Shown here one piece after another: positions 10,793 to 20,918 of a stretch of 64,000 bases of DNA. This stretch comes from Zymoseptoria tritici IPO323. Lineage: Eukaryota; Ascomycota; Dothideomycetes; Mycosphaerellales; Mycosphaerellaceae. The notes under the pieces were generated by a model, which saw only the letters and a list, made by a program, of their open reading frames with translations, made no database searches and was not told where the DNA came from. Location: positions 124,001 to 188,000 of the forward strand of contig NC_018205.1 of the NCBI RefSeq assembly GCF_000219625.1. The letters run 5' to 3'. Position numbers and translations under genes: made by a program. Position 1 is the first letter of the stretch; each line of letters opens with the position of its first letter.

Positions 10793-11026
10793 GTTTGATT
10801 TCCTTTGTCTTGCGCTGTTTTGAAGTCCTTCGGCAGATTCTGCTTATAGGTCCTGCCTTAGGCACGGGGTTTTCCCTAAGGTCAAAGAATACCGAAAGAA
10901 TTTGATTGTAAATAGATCTACTGCCTTGCTTGCAAGGCCGTCCTACATAGTCTTAGACTCCGAAAGGACGTAAATGGAACAAACAAACAAACAACAAACA
11001 AACAAACAAACAAGGGCAGTCTAGCG

Positions 11027-14000
11027 TCGTTACGTGTCTAAAGCGATAGAGATAGGACTTTAGGTATCCGTGTCCTACTAGGATAGTATAGAAGGCACTA
11101 GTTAAAGCGCGTCTTCCTCCTATTCTATGTTTTCCTAGCGAGCTCTATAGAAATCGACTAAGGTAGCTATTTGTATTCCTAGGTACCTTATTAATCTCCC
11201 GTTGTCTTGCTATTTCGTATCGGGTTTTCTAGACGCTAAAGAGATCGTCTTTTGCGTAGTTAGCCCTCTTGTGTTCTACGAAATGCTTGTATTGTCGGAG
11301 TCGATAATAGAGTAGTTGTATCTATGTTCTCTGTCGTTTTTGCGGAAGTATCTCTCTCGAGTCCTCGTGTCGGACTTCTCGCGTATCCGAAGGCGCGCTT
11401 TAGATAGCGAGTCTTACGGGGTGGTTTTCGGGTAGCTTTGCTACGCGTAGAGAGTATAAAATTGACTGTCTCTCTAGGCGTAGATCCGGGGGGAAGAGAT
11501 TTGACTCTACTTTAGACGGGACGTTTAGGGCGGTACGGAAAACGCCTAGGATCTTTCTACAAGCTTTACTTTATAGAGATACTAGAGGTTTTATGCTCTT
11601 TTTCGACCTCTACTAAACCAGGGCCCCGTAGTCTGCTATTGTAGTAACGTAGGCTAGGTAGATCTTTCTTAACGATATAGAAGATAGACCGCGTTCGGTA
11701 TTTGCTAGTCTTTCTAATCGATAGAATGCCGCTTGTGCTTGTGCCGATCTTATTGTAATATGCTCCTTAAAGGTAAGACCGGCGTCTAGCCAAATCCTAA
11801 GCTACCTTATCGCTTTCTTTACTAGGCGAATAATATCGCCGTTTGGAAGAATTACCGGGCAATCGGACCCTTTCCCTTTCGAGAAGTGTACTAGGTCTGT
11901 CTTTGCTAGGTCGAAAGCAATCGAGTTCTTCTTTCCTAGGTCTATTAGCCTTCTTGCCTTACGTTCTAGTACCTTAGAGTTCTTCTTAAGGGACGTAGAC
12001 GAGGTAGATAGTCTAATATCGTCGACGTAGGAACTAGGAGTAACTCCTTATAGCGAGAAGAATATGTCGCGCGTATAGATAAGAAAGAGGATAGGAGACA
12101 TCGGGCTGCCTTACGGAACGCCGATCTCTACGTCCTGGAATTCCTATATCTGTCCGTCGAATGCTATTCGTAGGCGTCTATTGCTTATAAACGACTAAAC
12201 CTAACGTATAAGGCTATGCGGAAGCCTTAACTAGATTATTATTCTTAATAGTCGGTTCTTTGCAACGTAGTCGTATACTCCTCTTACGTCGAGGAAGATA
12301 ACCGAAGTCTTCTTTTTCTTTCTTCGATTCTCCTCGATTTCGTTCGTTAAGAGAAGTACCGTATCGATAGCCGATTTCTTCTTCCGCCCTCCTAACTGCG
12401 AGTTATGTAGAAGGGGCTTCGTCTCTGCAATAATCCCTAGGCGTTTTGCGAGTATTCTCTCGCTAATCTTGCCGAGACAGTTTAGGAGAGAGATAACTTG
12501 GTAGGCCTTAGGGACCGAATAGTCTAGTTTTCCCGGCTTTGCTAGAACTACGCCTGTCGCAACTTTCTAGCATTGGGGGTAGTGTCCTTCGTCGAGTAGC
12601 CTACCGTATATACGTAGAAAGGTAATAGGGATAGCGCCGTACGCTTTACTAATAATAGCTTGCGTAATACCGTCTAGGCCCGGCGTTTTTCCTTTTACTA
12701 TCTTCGTACTATAGGCGGCAGCGAGTTCCTCTTCGGTTAGCGTAGTCCAGCCCTAATCCCCGGCTGTATACGCTTCCTAACGGCTAGGTAGAGGTTCCTC
12801 GGCAGGAGGGCGCGGAAATAAGGCTTCGGAGAAGGCCTTACATTTCCCCTCGAAAGAATCTTCGTTGTTTATCGTAGGTATCTGTCTTCGGCTGCTATTC
12901 CTAGTATAGGACATAGCTTTAAAGATAGATTTCGAGTCTTCTTTTTCGAGGAAAGCGTTCTAGTAGTTCTTCTTAGCTGTTTTGATAGCTTGGAAGTACT
13001 CGTTTCTCGCTTTCGTATACGCCTCTTTCTCGTCTAGCGTCGGTGTACGTCCGTAGGTAAAGGTCTGTCTATATGTTCTAGACATTGTACGGCGTAGCGT
13101 GCGTAGCTCTCTATTCCACTAAGGTTTTGCGTAGGCGTGTACTACTTTCTCTGGGATTGCTCCCCGCATCGATTCGGTAATATACGAGGTAAAGGAGTCT
13201 ACGATGTCGTCGAGGGAGTTCGTATAGTTAATAGACGTCGCCTTGCTTATTAGGAGATCTGTAAACAGTTCCTAATCCGCGGAAGCTATATCTAGAACTA
13301 CTTTCTTCTGTTAGGCTCGATCTTGCGCGCTAATAAGGTCTATAGATATAGCCTTATAGTCTGAGCCTGTCGGAATCGTTCTCTAGTCGATTTCTTTCGT
13401 AGATAAGGATCCTCTTGTAAACGTAAGGTCTAGGACCGACTCTGCGTCTAGGTGCGGCCTATAGAAGGTCCCGATACCTATCGTATTACGTAGAGTAAAG
13501 CCCTAGTCTTCTATCTACTCTATAAATTCGCGGGCACTAGTAGTATCCTTTCCCCTCGGATCCTAGGACGGGTGTCTAAGGTTAAAGTCTCCTACTAGTA
13601 GAGTGTTTAGAAGGAACATATTGCGTAGAGAGTAGAGGCTTCTCTCTGTCGTTCGTCGGTTTTGCGGGTTCTCGGTATCCCGAAGGTCCTTCTCGTTATA
13701 GAGATTAACTATCTAGATCTTGTTGCCCTTCTTGTCTAAAATAACAAAGGAAAGTATGTCGCTGTCGTCTAATAAAATAGGAGAGATATTAACGTTAAGT
13801 CTTATGCTAATATATAGCATTGTTCTTAGCCGGATCGTCGAATCCGTAGTCGTTAGGAATAGCTGGTTATACTCCCGGTGTGCGATAGATCTTGTCTCTT
13901 TGTAGCCTGTTATCGGGTCTTCTATAGTCTACGGTTCCTAGACTAGTAGAAGGTCGGCTTTCTGCTTAACCGCGACGTCTAAGGTAGACTCTGTAGCCTC

Positions 14001-14040
14001 GATAGATCGGTTAAGATTAACATAGAAAATCCGTAGAGAG
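11027..14040 (-). pseudogene. RIP-mutated LINE ORF2: endonuclease and reverse transcriptase
   Basis: On the minus strand, from high to low coordinates, the apurinic endonuclease domain shows LNRSIEATES and DLLLVQEP near 13900-14030 and GDFNLRHPS at about 13565-13592. The reverse transcriptase shows EIGVP*GSPMSPILFLIY at about 12060-12135 and the catalytic S-Y-V-D-D-I at 12015-12032. Stops are mostly TAG/TAA at expected Q and W codons, as in GVPQGSPMS with Q turned to a stop, exactly as RIP would produce. This order and these motifs fit the Tad1 clade of fungal LINEs. The protein can no longer be made. Confidence 0.85.
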
Positions 14041-14089
14041 TGTTCTAACATGTAGAACGTTCTAGGGGCCTCCCTTTCTGTTATATACG

Positions 14090-15214
14090 ATCCTTCGCCT
14101 TCTCGACTCTTAGGCTGTCCGCGCCTACGTATAGACGGTTTTAAATAGCCCTTTTTGCCTCCTCCTCGGTAGCAAAACCTATTAGAACTGTCGCCCTAGT
14201 AAGAGTCCTTCTTCTCTCTTCGTTTATTAGCCAAATCGGGGTGCCTGCGAGTTTAAGACCTCTATTAAAGGTCTTAATTTCTCGTTAAATGTCCTGTAGG
14301 CCTGTTAGCGTGTTAAAGTTCGCGGTCGAGACGCCGTAGACTACGACCTTGTGCTAGAGAGAGTCCTCTATTACCTGTGCCCCGCCTACGATATTAGTAA
14401 CCTTAGTAAGGCTATCGATCGTTCGTTAGCGGGCTTTCTCTGTTGCAAAGTTTAGGACAATGTTACCCCGAACTAATTTCTTTATCGCAAGGACAGCTAG
14501 CTCTTAGTCTTCGCCTTTAAGAGCATCGTTAATTTTGTCTCGGGTTGCGATCTAGTCGAGTTCCTTCTCTTTATCCTTTAGTACAAGGATAAGAGGCATC
14601 GGTTCTGCTTGTTCTTTCGGCTTGCTAGCCCTCCGGGAGACGGTCGTCTAACGTTGTTGTTGTTGTTGTTGTTGTTATTATGTTGTCTTTGTTGTCGAGG
14701 AGGTAGAGGTAGAGGTATCGGATCCGCTATCTCCCTTAATAACGTCTGCGAAAGTAGGCTTCTTCGCCTGTGCTGCTAGTTTCTTTATTGTCGTTTCTAG
14801 GTTCGAGACTTGCTTTGCGAGGATTTGGGACGTTATCCTAAAGTCTGTACGCTCGGTAAAGTGCCGAAAGACTTTAAGAAGGTCGAGAACCTAGGTTTGT
14901 TCTTCTAGAAACCCGCCTAGATCCCCCGCCGCTTCGACTAGTAGCTGTCGGGCTTGTAGGATCTTCTCGTTCGCGGGCGTGCGAGAGAGTGTTTGTTTCT
15001 TTCCAAGAGAAGGGCTACGAGTCGGGGAGCTACTAAATTCGAAGGGGTTTTGCCTTTTCCTAGGTAGGAAAGGAATGCCGGTTCTGTTTAGTAGTTCCTT
15101 TAGCAACGGCAGGGTTTTAAGAGACTTAAACGTAACTTCCTCGTCCCCTCTAGCTGTAGCTTTTAGAGTCTAAGGGGCTGAGCTTGCGTCTGTTATTTCC
15201 GTCTCGGTAGACAT
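14090..15214 (-). pseudogene. RIP-mutated LINE ORF1 (gag-like)
   Basis: The frame starts with ATG at 15214 (MSTETEITDASS) and is open for over 70 codons through LLNRTGIPFLPRKRQNPFEF, continuing with TAA/TAG codons that look like former CAA/CAG. It includes a poly-glutamine tract (gttgttgtt on the plus strand near 14655) and a C-terminal GFATEEEAKRAI segment that resembles the RNA-binding part of Tad ORF1 proteins. ORF1 proteins of this clade bind LINE RNA. No terminal zinc knuckles could be confirmed because of the mutations. Confidence 0.6.
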
Positions 15215-16178
15215 TGTCTTGTTGTTGTTTGTTATTTAAAAAGAGGCTTAGCAGTCTTACGCCGAGAGGGCTGCTTATTCGTCTCTATTTCCAATCGCGT
15301 TCGGGTCCTAGCCTACTTGCGACACTAGGGCACTCTTCTCCCTACTATATAAGAGTATAGGAGAAGGTATACTTTAAAGAGGAGAGAAGAGATATATAAA
15401 TATACCTCTGCTTCTAGGAAGTACTCTAGCCTGCAGTAACGTGCGTCTTTATAGCAGGCTTTAGAGGCGTTCTGCGGGTAGCCGTAGTAGGTTCGGGACA
15501 ACCTTTGTCTCTAGGGAAAGGTAGGCCTATACTCTATATAGAGTATCTAGCTATATAGCTAGTACTACTACTCTAATCCCTAGAGGTGCAAATTCGTCCT
15601 TACTAAACTACACTGCTCCTTTAGCTTCCTCTCTCGGCGGCGTAGGACAACAGGTAACTCTAGTGTGGAGAGAACTAAGTGTATGTGTATGTTTGTGTTT
15701 GTGTATCCTAGGAACACTGCTCTTGTTTAGCCTTTGGCTCTTTCAAAATTCGACCAAATCAGGCGTTTGATAGCTAGAATAAAAGCTCTCGTCGAGGGCT
15801 TTTAAACGGGCTACACGGCGTCCGAATCGGCGGCGTATTGGTTTTGTTGTGGTGTGTTGAAGTGTTGTAGTGTGGTACAGGTTGTGAACCTTCCTTGTGC
15901 AATGCCCTAAACAGGGAATATTTCGAGTGTGGGGGAGGTGAGGTCGGAATAAGGTTTCGGAGGTCGGGGCCAAATCCCGGAGTTTAGGGTCAAAATTTGC
16001 ACCCTAAAGGGGGCAACAAGGTGAATCTTTAAACTCTAGTAGCGGCGTAGGTTTTAAGGGCAGCGGGGTGAATGCGGGTTCGTTGGAACGGCCTTGATAA
16101 GGGCTTTCGAATGGTGCGTGTTTGGTGATAATCGGGTTAATATTGGGTGTGCAATGGAAGTGCGGATGTCGATGATTG
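15215..16178 (-). other. LINE 5' UTR, unevenly RIP-mutated
   Basis: The segment upstream of ORF1. Close to ORF1 it is TpA-rich like the rest, but from about 15640 to 16178 TpG and CpA are common again. No coding frame is convincing; the longest is 15743-15973 on the minus strand. The internal promoter of Tad-type elements should lie here. Confidence 0.55.
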
Positions 16179-16191
16179 TAAGTAAGTAATA

Positions 16192-16875
16192 GATAAGGTT
16201 GCTAAGTAGCCCTTAGAAATAGAGGTAGCTATAGTATAGTTATAACGTCCGGTATAAACACCTTACTCGTCTTATTGCTCTTATAGATTGCTTACTATAG
16301 AGCCTATACTATAGATACTAGATGCTCCGGTAGTCGTAAGGGCGGTAGTAGAGCTAGTAAGTCGCTTAGTAAGTTAATAGCATTAGAGGCTCTACTACCG
16401 TAATTACGTAGAGCCGGTAGAGCGCTCGGTAGTAGACCTATAAGGACGCTAGTAGATAGCGTATCGCCGAGGAAGTCCTTACTAAGTAAGTCGTTAAGGT
16501 AGTCGTCCTAAGTAGTACGTAGTATACTATAGTTACGGTAGAAGTCCGATAGGGAAGGTAAATCTACTATAGATAAGTCGCTAATATCGTCTATTTTAGT
16601 AGTTAAGGGCTAAAAACTAGCGGTAAATTTAGTAGAGTTATAGTAGGCTTAAAATACGGCCGATTTAGATAATTCCTTTTTTAACGTAAAGCTCGTAATA
16701 CGCTCTATAGGTCCTAATATCGCTTTGCTTAATGTCGATAGTGTAGTAATGCATTAAGTAGTGTGCAAAGGTAGAAGAGCGGTAAGATAAAGTCGGATTT
16801 CCAAGTCTTGGCATGTATACGAGCTATACGAGTTTATCCGAGTGTTCTTTCCGACTGTACTCCCCCGAGACATTT
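16192..16875 (-). pseudogene. MULE 5' part to the right of the LINE
   Basis: TpA-rich, RIP-mutated DNA continuous with 5987-9646 once the LINE is removed. It should hold the 5' end of the minus-strand transposase gene and its leader. No readable domain remains. It ends in the right terminal inverted repeat (16835-16875), with unmutated CpA/TpG returning from about 16795. Confidence 0.6.
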
Positions 16876-17249
16876 GGCTGCGGTCCCTTGCTCGTCCTCC
16901 AACAGCGATAGCATTACGCCCTTGACTTCCGACGTTTGCATCTCAGGGAGGCCTCTTTCCAGCGGGATGCTGCCGGTCGACCAAAAGAGGGTCAGGGAGA
17001 GAAAGATACGCTCCCAAGACGGTGAAGAACATACCTTGTACTAAGTCATTGATCAAAATCAAAAAACCAAAGTTGACGGCGTCTGTAGCTACATCTCGCT
17101 TGCAGCGACACCCGCACTCGCAGCATAGTCTAATCGCAGACTCGTCTACGCCTACTGACCACTTCGAGAAGCTGTCGCCGCGCGATACCTTCTTGCGACG
17201 CTTTCCAGAGCAACAACCAGAGCTGGCAAGAGTGTAGTCTGGAGGTCGA

Positions 17250-17575
17250 GGGTCGAGAGGTACATTGTCGCCAAGGTGCGTTGAGGCACGACCAAGAGCG
17301 AACGGAAGAGCCGCTGACAGGATGACAGCTTGGGCATCCCATTCCTCGAGACATCCGCCAAGAACGCTAACAACGTTGAGCGGGCTTCCTTCACCATGGC
17401 TCGCCAAACCAAGGAGCGCATGGGCAACACCACGGTCAACAACAAGCCCACAGTCCAGGTCGGTCAGGGATCGAACGTGCAGTTCGGAAGCGCCGGCGGC
17501 ATCTGTCAAGCGGGAATTTCGAGCAACGTTATCAGGTCCTGGTTGGGTTGGATCGGTACGGCGTTTGCCAGAGCT
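17250..17575 (+). pseudogene. Ypt1/Rab1 GTPase relic, 3' exon only
   Basis: The plus frame contains [12 protein letters not shown] at about 17326-17365, the conserved guanine-binding ETSAK (G5) motif of Rab1/Ypt1. It is followed by [11 protein letters not shown] and a tail [10 protein letters not shown]...GSAGG that matches fungal Ypt1 hypervariable tails. Ypt1 controls ER-Golgi vesicle traffic and needs a C-terminal Cys-Cys for prenylation. Here the expected CC reads I-C and the stop is lost, so the frame runs on to 17578. Upstream, a YIVAK patch at about 17262 matches the '..YTVAKEFADS' segment, but an insertion of about 45 bp breaks the frame. The P-loop and switch regions are absent from this locus. 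It is therefore a truncated copy; an intact gene should exist elsewhere in the genome. Confidence 0.75.
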
Positions 17576-17599
17576 TGAGGACAAGAAAGCTCTCCGAGA

Positions 17600-18490
17600 G
17601 CGTACATGAGTCCAATCTGCTGTTTCCTGTGGGTATACTACAATGCATCGTGACGCAACGGATTTCAGCTATCTCATCTCCCCGTCAACTTCTAAATATC
17701 ATCACCACCGCCATAGCCTTCAGTGCCATCAGACTCCTCAGCCTCCACCATCCAACTCAACTTCGTTGCGGAATACTTCGACGCTTGTCAGCCATCGTCA
17801 GCGCAGTCGATCCATTGCTGCAGCGTGTCCTTCCTTGACGCTCTCCATCACATCATCCACCTCTTGTCCACAATTCTCTTCATCCCGGTCGGTGGACTCG
17901 CGTCCAATTGTGCTCTTTCCGCAGCGGTTCTTGTCCCGGCTCTGCGCTCCGAGCGGCCGATCATGGGCGCTGGGGCAGTGGCTCATGGCGAATCTTCACC
18001 CTCAATGGCATGCATGTCGGCAATATGGCAACGGGTGATGTATCCAGTCCCGGTCGATCGCGCGGCGTCGTAGTCGGGAGATATCACCGTCAAGGTGTAT
18101 ATTGTAGCGGGACGGGACATTCACTCCGACGACTGAGGTGAGGTTCAAGACTCAAGACCCCTCTTTGCTGCATTGCCGAGGCTGAAGGGAAGCCCAAGCC
18201 AAGCCACGCCGCGTGAGTGGAGATCAGCACCCCGGGCACGCTTGCTTTGCATCCACTGCCACCACCACCACACCACCCCCTTTACATCCCATTCACCGAC
18301 ACACCTCTCTCAACCAACCCCCCCGCTTCCCGCTTCCGGACAACAACATCAACAACACCACTCCCTCCCCACCAACAACCGTCATGCTCCGATCCTCTTC
18401 GCCTGCACAGAAAACAGGTCTACCTACACTCCCCTTCCGCAACATGTCTCACTCCTATACTCACTCCGGCGGGATCCCTCTTCGCCAGCC
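17600..18490. other. Stretch without a confident gene; probable leader of next gene
   Basis: Open frames to 131 codons occur, without domains. From about 18245 the plus strand is rich in ccaccacc and caacaacatcaac, typical of a fungal 5' UTR or promoter, and leads into the gene at 18491. That gene's frame is open upstream to an ATG at 18173, so a longer N-terminus cannot be excluded. Confidence 0.4.
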
Positions 18491-19605
18491 ATGAGCGGGC
18501 GACTCTCCCTTTTCCTTCGTCTTCTTCCTCCTCCTCCACCTCCTCCTCCTACCATCATGGCACCCGTTCCTCCGCGACCGTCAACGCCGACAACTCCCTC
18601 CGCCCACCGCCGCGTCGCTATCTGGTCACCCGGTCGCATTACAAAGCGCCAGCATCAAACCCCCGTCTCCGCCGTGGCCTTCCACATGGCATCGCCTGGA
18701 TCTCCACCCCGCCCGCGCGGTGGCCACCACCGAATCCCTCCCCCGTGTCCATCACCCCTCGTCGAAGCGGTCATGAAACGCCTGGACCTCCACTACGGAA
18801 AATGCGTCTCCAAATCCACGACCAAGCAAGAGACGAGATGCACGCGACTGTTGGGCACCCGACCCAATACCCACTACCTCGTCAGTGCCCTGGTCGCCGT
18901 CATGCAGCAGCCGACTATCATTCCCGCCCATGTCGTCCACGCATATCTAATGTTGCTGGGCGTCGCGAGCTGCAAGGACCACGCCCTCGGGCAACACGTC
19001 GATCACGGGTGGTTCATGTCCCATCTGCTGCAGGACATCTGGGCCATTCATGAGTGTATTCGTTTGTGTGGGGTGAGTAATTGCATTTTTGCGACTGCCT
19101 CTCATGGTGGACACCCGTGGCTGACTTTTCCCAGATCGATGCGCCGGAGGAAAATCCCAGCTCCCTTCTCCGTCCGATGGAACCCCTGCCTGCTGTGACT
19201 ATCGATTTACTCCCCATTCATGAAATTATGGTGCAGCATTGGCTGGCACTGGCTCAGATCATGCCGAAACCATTACCCTACTTCTCGTCCGCCGCCGAGC
19301 AGCATGAGCAAGAGCATGAGCATGAGCAAGAGCAAGAGCAAGAGTACAAACAATCGCCAAAAACGGGCATTCTCACAGACATTCTCAAGAATGGGGAGGT
19401 CGCGCTGCCCGCTACGCCTGCAAACCATGGCCATCTGGAGGAGCCACTCTGGACCGGTGTCGTGCAGAGTCATCATGCAGCTGCTCCATCCAACCTCAAT
19501 TCAACCCTCAGCCTCGACTTTGATGACTGGGAGAGCTTCCTCGGTCCCGCGCCACCACCGACTCCGATGCAGGAACTCAATGCCCTTTACGAGGCGTGGA
19601 AGTAG
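18491..19605 (+). CDS. Hypothetical protein, two exons
   Basis: Exon 1 is 18491-19072. The intron is 19073-19134 (62 bp: GTGAGT donor, CTGAC branch site, TTTTCCCAG acceptor). Exon 2 is 19135-19605. The spliced product is 350 residues. The intron is phase 0 and joins HECIRLCG to IDAPEENP. I recognise no domain. The N-terminus is proline-rich (a run of eight P). A middle block (about residues 95-195) with conserved-looking hydrophobic positions (THYLVSALVAVMQQ, AHVVHAYLMLL, WFMSHLLQDIWAIHEC) suggests a helical fold. Exon 2 has an E/H/Q repeat (EQHEQEHEHEQEQEQE) and a tail with LDFDDWESFL, an acidic-aromatic pattern sometimes found in activation domains. The start is uncertain: the frame extends to 18173, but that part looks like untranslated leader. 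Confidence 0.5.
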
Positions 19606-19609
19606 AGGA

Positions 19610-20125
19610 TAGGTGTGAGAAAAGAGGGTATTGGGGTGGTCTTGTTGGCGAGGACGATAACTCCGGGCGTGGGCAGGACGATGCAGAATTGCATGGCGAG
19701 GCGCATCACTTGACAGTGTTCGGCGAGGTTGGTCGGGAATGTGGAAAAGGTAATTTCAGTCGTCGGACAGTTAGGTCAAGGACATGTCCAGATCGTCGAG
19801 TTCGGGGAGGCTGCTGGCTCGCACAAAGTACTCCTTGAGACTGGCAAGAAAGGGGGCGCCATGGACATATATTACGCAGAGACGGGAATGCAAAAAGACC
19901 AGTTGGAAAAAAGCAAGGCATCACTGTCGACTCCTTTCCGGCTACCTAGCTGCCATCTTTTTTCTCTTCCCGCAAAGACTCATAAAGACTCCGATCACAC
20001 CCGCTTCATCGTGACATGAGCGCGGTATCAACGTCTGTTCTTCGAGCAAGTTGAACCATCATCTCTGCCTTGTTTCTCTGGCCACTCGAGCAAGTGACCG
20101 CTTGCCGGATCCTCCCCAAAAACCC
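19610..20125. other. Intergenic stretch, nothing recognised
   Basis: Non-RIP DNA between the gene ending at 19605 and the minisatellite. Open frames of 70-96 codons overlap on both strands and have no domain. Confidence 0.5.
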
Positions 20126-20129
20126 CGAC

Positions 20130-20500
20130 AATCCTCTCCATCAATCCTCTTCATCAATCCTCTCCATCAATCCTCTTTATCAATCCTCTCCATCAATCCT
20201 CTTCATCAATCCTCTCCATCAATCCTCTTCATCAATCCTCTCCATTAATCCTCTCCATCAATCCTCTCCATTAATCCTCTCCATCAATCCTCTCCATTAA
20301 TCCTCTCCATCAATCCTCTCCATCAATCCTCTCCATCAATCCTCTCCATCAATCCTCTCCATCAATCCTCCCCATCAATCCTCTCCATCAATCCTCCCCA
20401 TCAATCCTCTCCATCAATCCTCTCCATCAATCCTCTCCATCAATCCTCTCCATTAATCCTCCCCATCAATCCTCTCCATCAATCCTCCCCATCACTCCTC
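20130..20500. repeat. 13-bp minisatellite (ccatcaatcctct)n
   Basis: About 28 tandem copies of ccatcaatcctct with single-base variants (tcatcaa, ccattaa, cctcccc), grading into a (cct)n run at about 20500-20536. It lies immediately downstream of the minus-strand gene ending at 20492, and its edge overlaps that gene's final codons and poly-glutamate tail, which are written by the cct run. Confidence 0.95.
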
Positions 20501-20864
20501 CGCTTCCTCCTCCTCCTCCTCCTCCTCCTCCACCTCCAGCAGCGACTGATCCGCCACGCTCTTCCTCCTCATCCGCGGACTGAACGAACAAGGCCCCTTC
20601 CCGGGCTTATGGCGACACCTGGCGCACGTATCGCCGGGGTGAAAGATCTGCGCCTTGCCCTCGGCGCTGTACACCCAGCATTCCCACCCGTCCCTCTGGC
20701 AGCGCGTGCACCTCTCCCCGTCGCCCTTTTGCTCGCCGAGCGTCGTCTCCATGATGCGGCCGATGTGCGAGGCGGTCGTGCTGCCTTCGGGAGGGCCGCT
20801 ACGACTGGCGAGTCTGTTGCTCGAGTCTGCGGTGGGGGTGGTTAGTATACATTTGGGACTGAAG

Positions 20865-20918
<54 letters not shown>

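Larger units (their letters stand above)
10074..11026 (+). mobile_element. Short retroposon with LINE-derived 3' end
   Basis: A 921-bp insertion (10090-11010) in the LINE, in opposite orientation, flanked by the 16-bp duplication caagggcagtctagcg at 10074-10089 and 11011-11026. The right end is an (AAAC)n tail (10978-11010). The last 190-200 bp (about 10810-10990) align with the 3' UTR of the host LINE, including gtaggacggc-type and gacgtaaatggaacaaac blocks in mirrored order, but the upstream 700 bp do not resemble LINE ORF2. It keeps CpA and TpG, so it arrived after most RIP of the LINE, or escaped RIP. It could be a non-autonomous element using the LINE machinery, or a 5'-truncated copy of a related LINE with a long 3' UTR. 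Confidence 0.8.
9647..16191 (-). mobile_element. Tad-type LINE retrotransposon inserted in the MULE
   Basis: A non-LTR element on the minus strand spans 9661-16178. It is flanked by the 13-bp duplication taagtaagtaata at 9647-9659 and 16179-16191. Its 3' end is an (AAAC)n tail, seen on the plus strand as tttg repeats at 9661-9680. In order on the minus strand it has a 5' UTR, ORF1 from 15214, ORF2 with endonuclease and reverse transcriptase, a CCHC-like C-terminus and a 3' UTR. Both ORFs are RIP-mutated. A 921-bp retroposon (10090-11010) interrupts ORF2 near its 3' end. Net length is about 5.6 kb, normal for a full-length fungal Tad1 element. Confidence 0.85.
5975..16887 (-). mobile_element. 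MULE (Mutator-like) DNA transposon with nested insertions
   Basis: The element spans 5987-16875. It is bounded by terminal inverted repeats of about 41 bp (5987-6028 and 16835-16875; outer sequence atgtctcgggggagtacagt). A 12-bp direct duplication, ggctgcggtccc, flanks it at 5975-5986 and 16876-16887. MULEs usually make 8-11 bp duplications, so one or two bases may belong to the TIR or match by chance. Interior DNA is packed with TpA and almost free of CpA/TpG while CpG survives, which is a RIP signature. Transposase remains are on the minus strand. A LINE sits inside at 9661-16178. Without its insertions the MULE would be about 4.4 kb. Confidence 0.85.

Noticed and set aside
9661..11010. Single DNA transposon with 50-bp terminal inverted repeats ending in tttg/caaa
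   Set aside because: The apparent inverted ends are the 3' tails of two retroelements in opposite orientation; target duplications fit separate LINE and retroposon insertions.
16943..17584. 213-codon minus-strand ORF
   Set aside because: It overlaps the Ypt1 relic, whose plus-strand motif (ETSAK) is specific. The minus reading is a shadow without domains.
17640..18150. Possible gene between the Ypt1 relic and the 18491 gene
   Set aside because: Several overlapping frames with no domain and no coherent splice sites.
18217..19053. 278-codon ORF in another frame of the 18491 gene
   Set aside because: Proline/serine-rich shadow; the chosen frame splices cleanly into exon 2.
20130..20500. CRISPR-like regular repeats
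   Set aside because: 13-bp units directly abut with no spacers, so this is a minisatellite. The genome is also eukaryotic.
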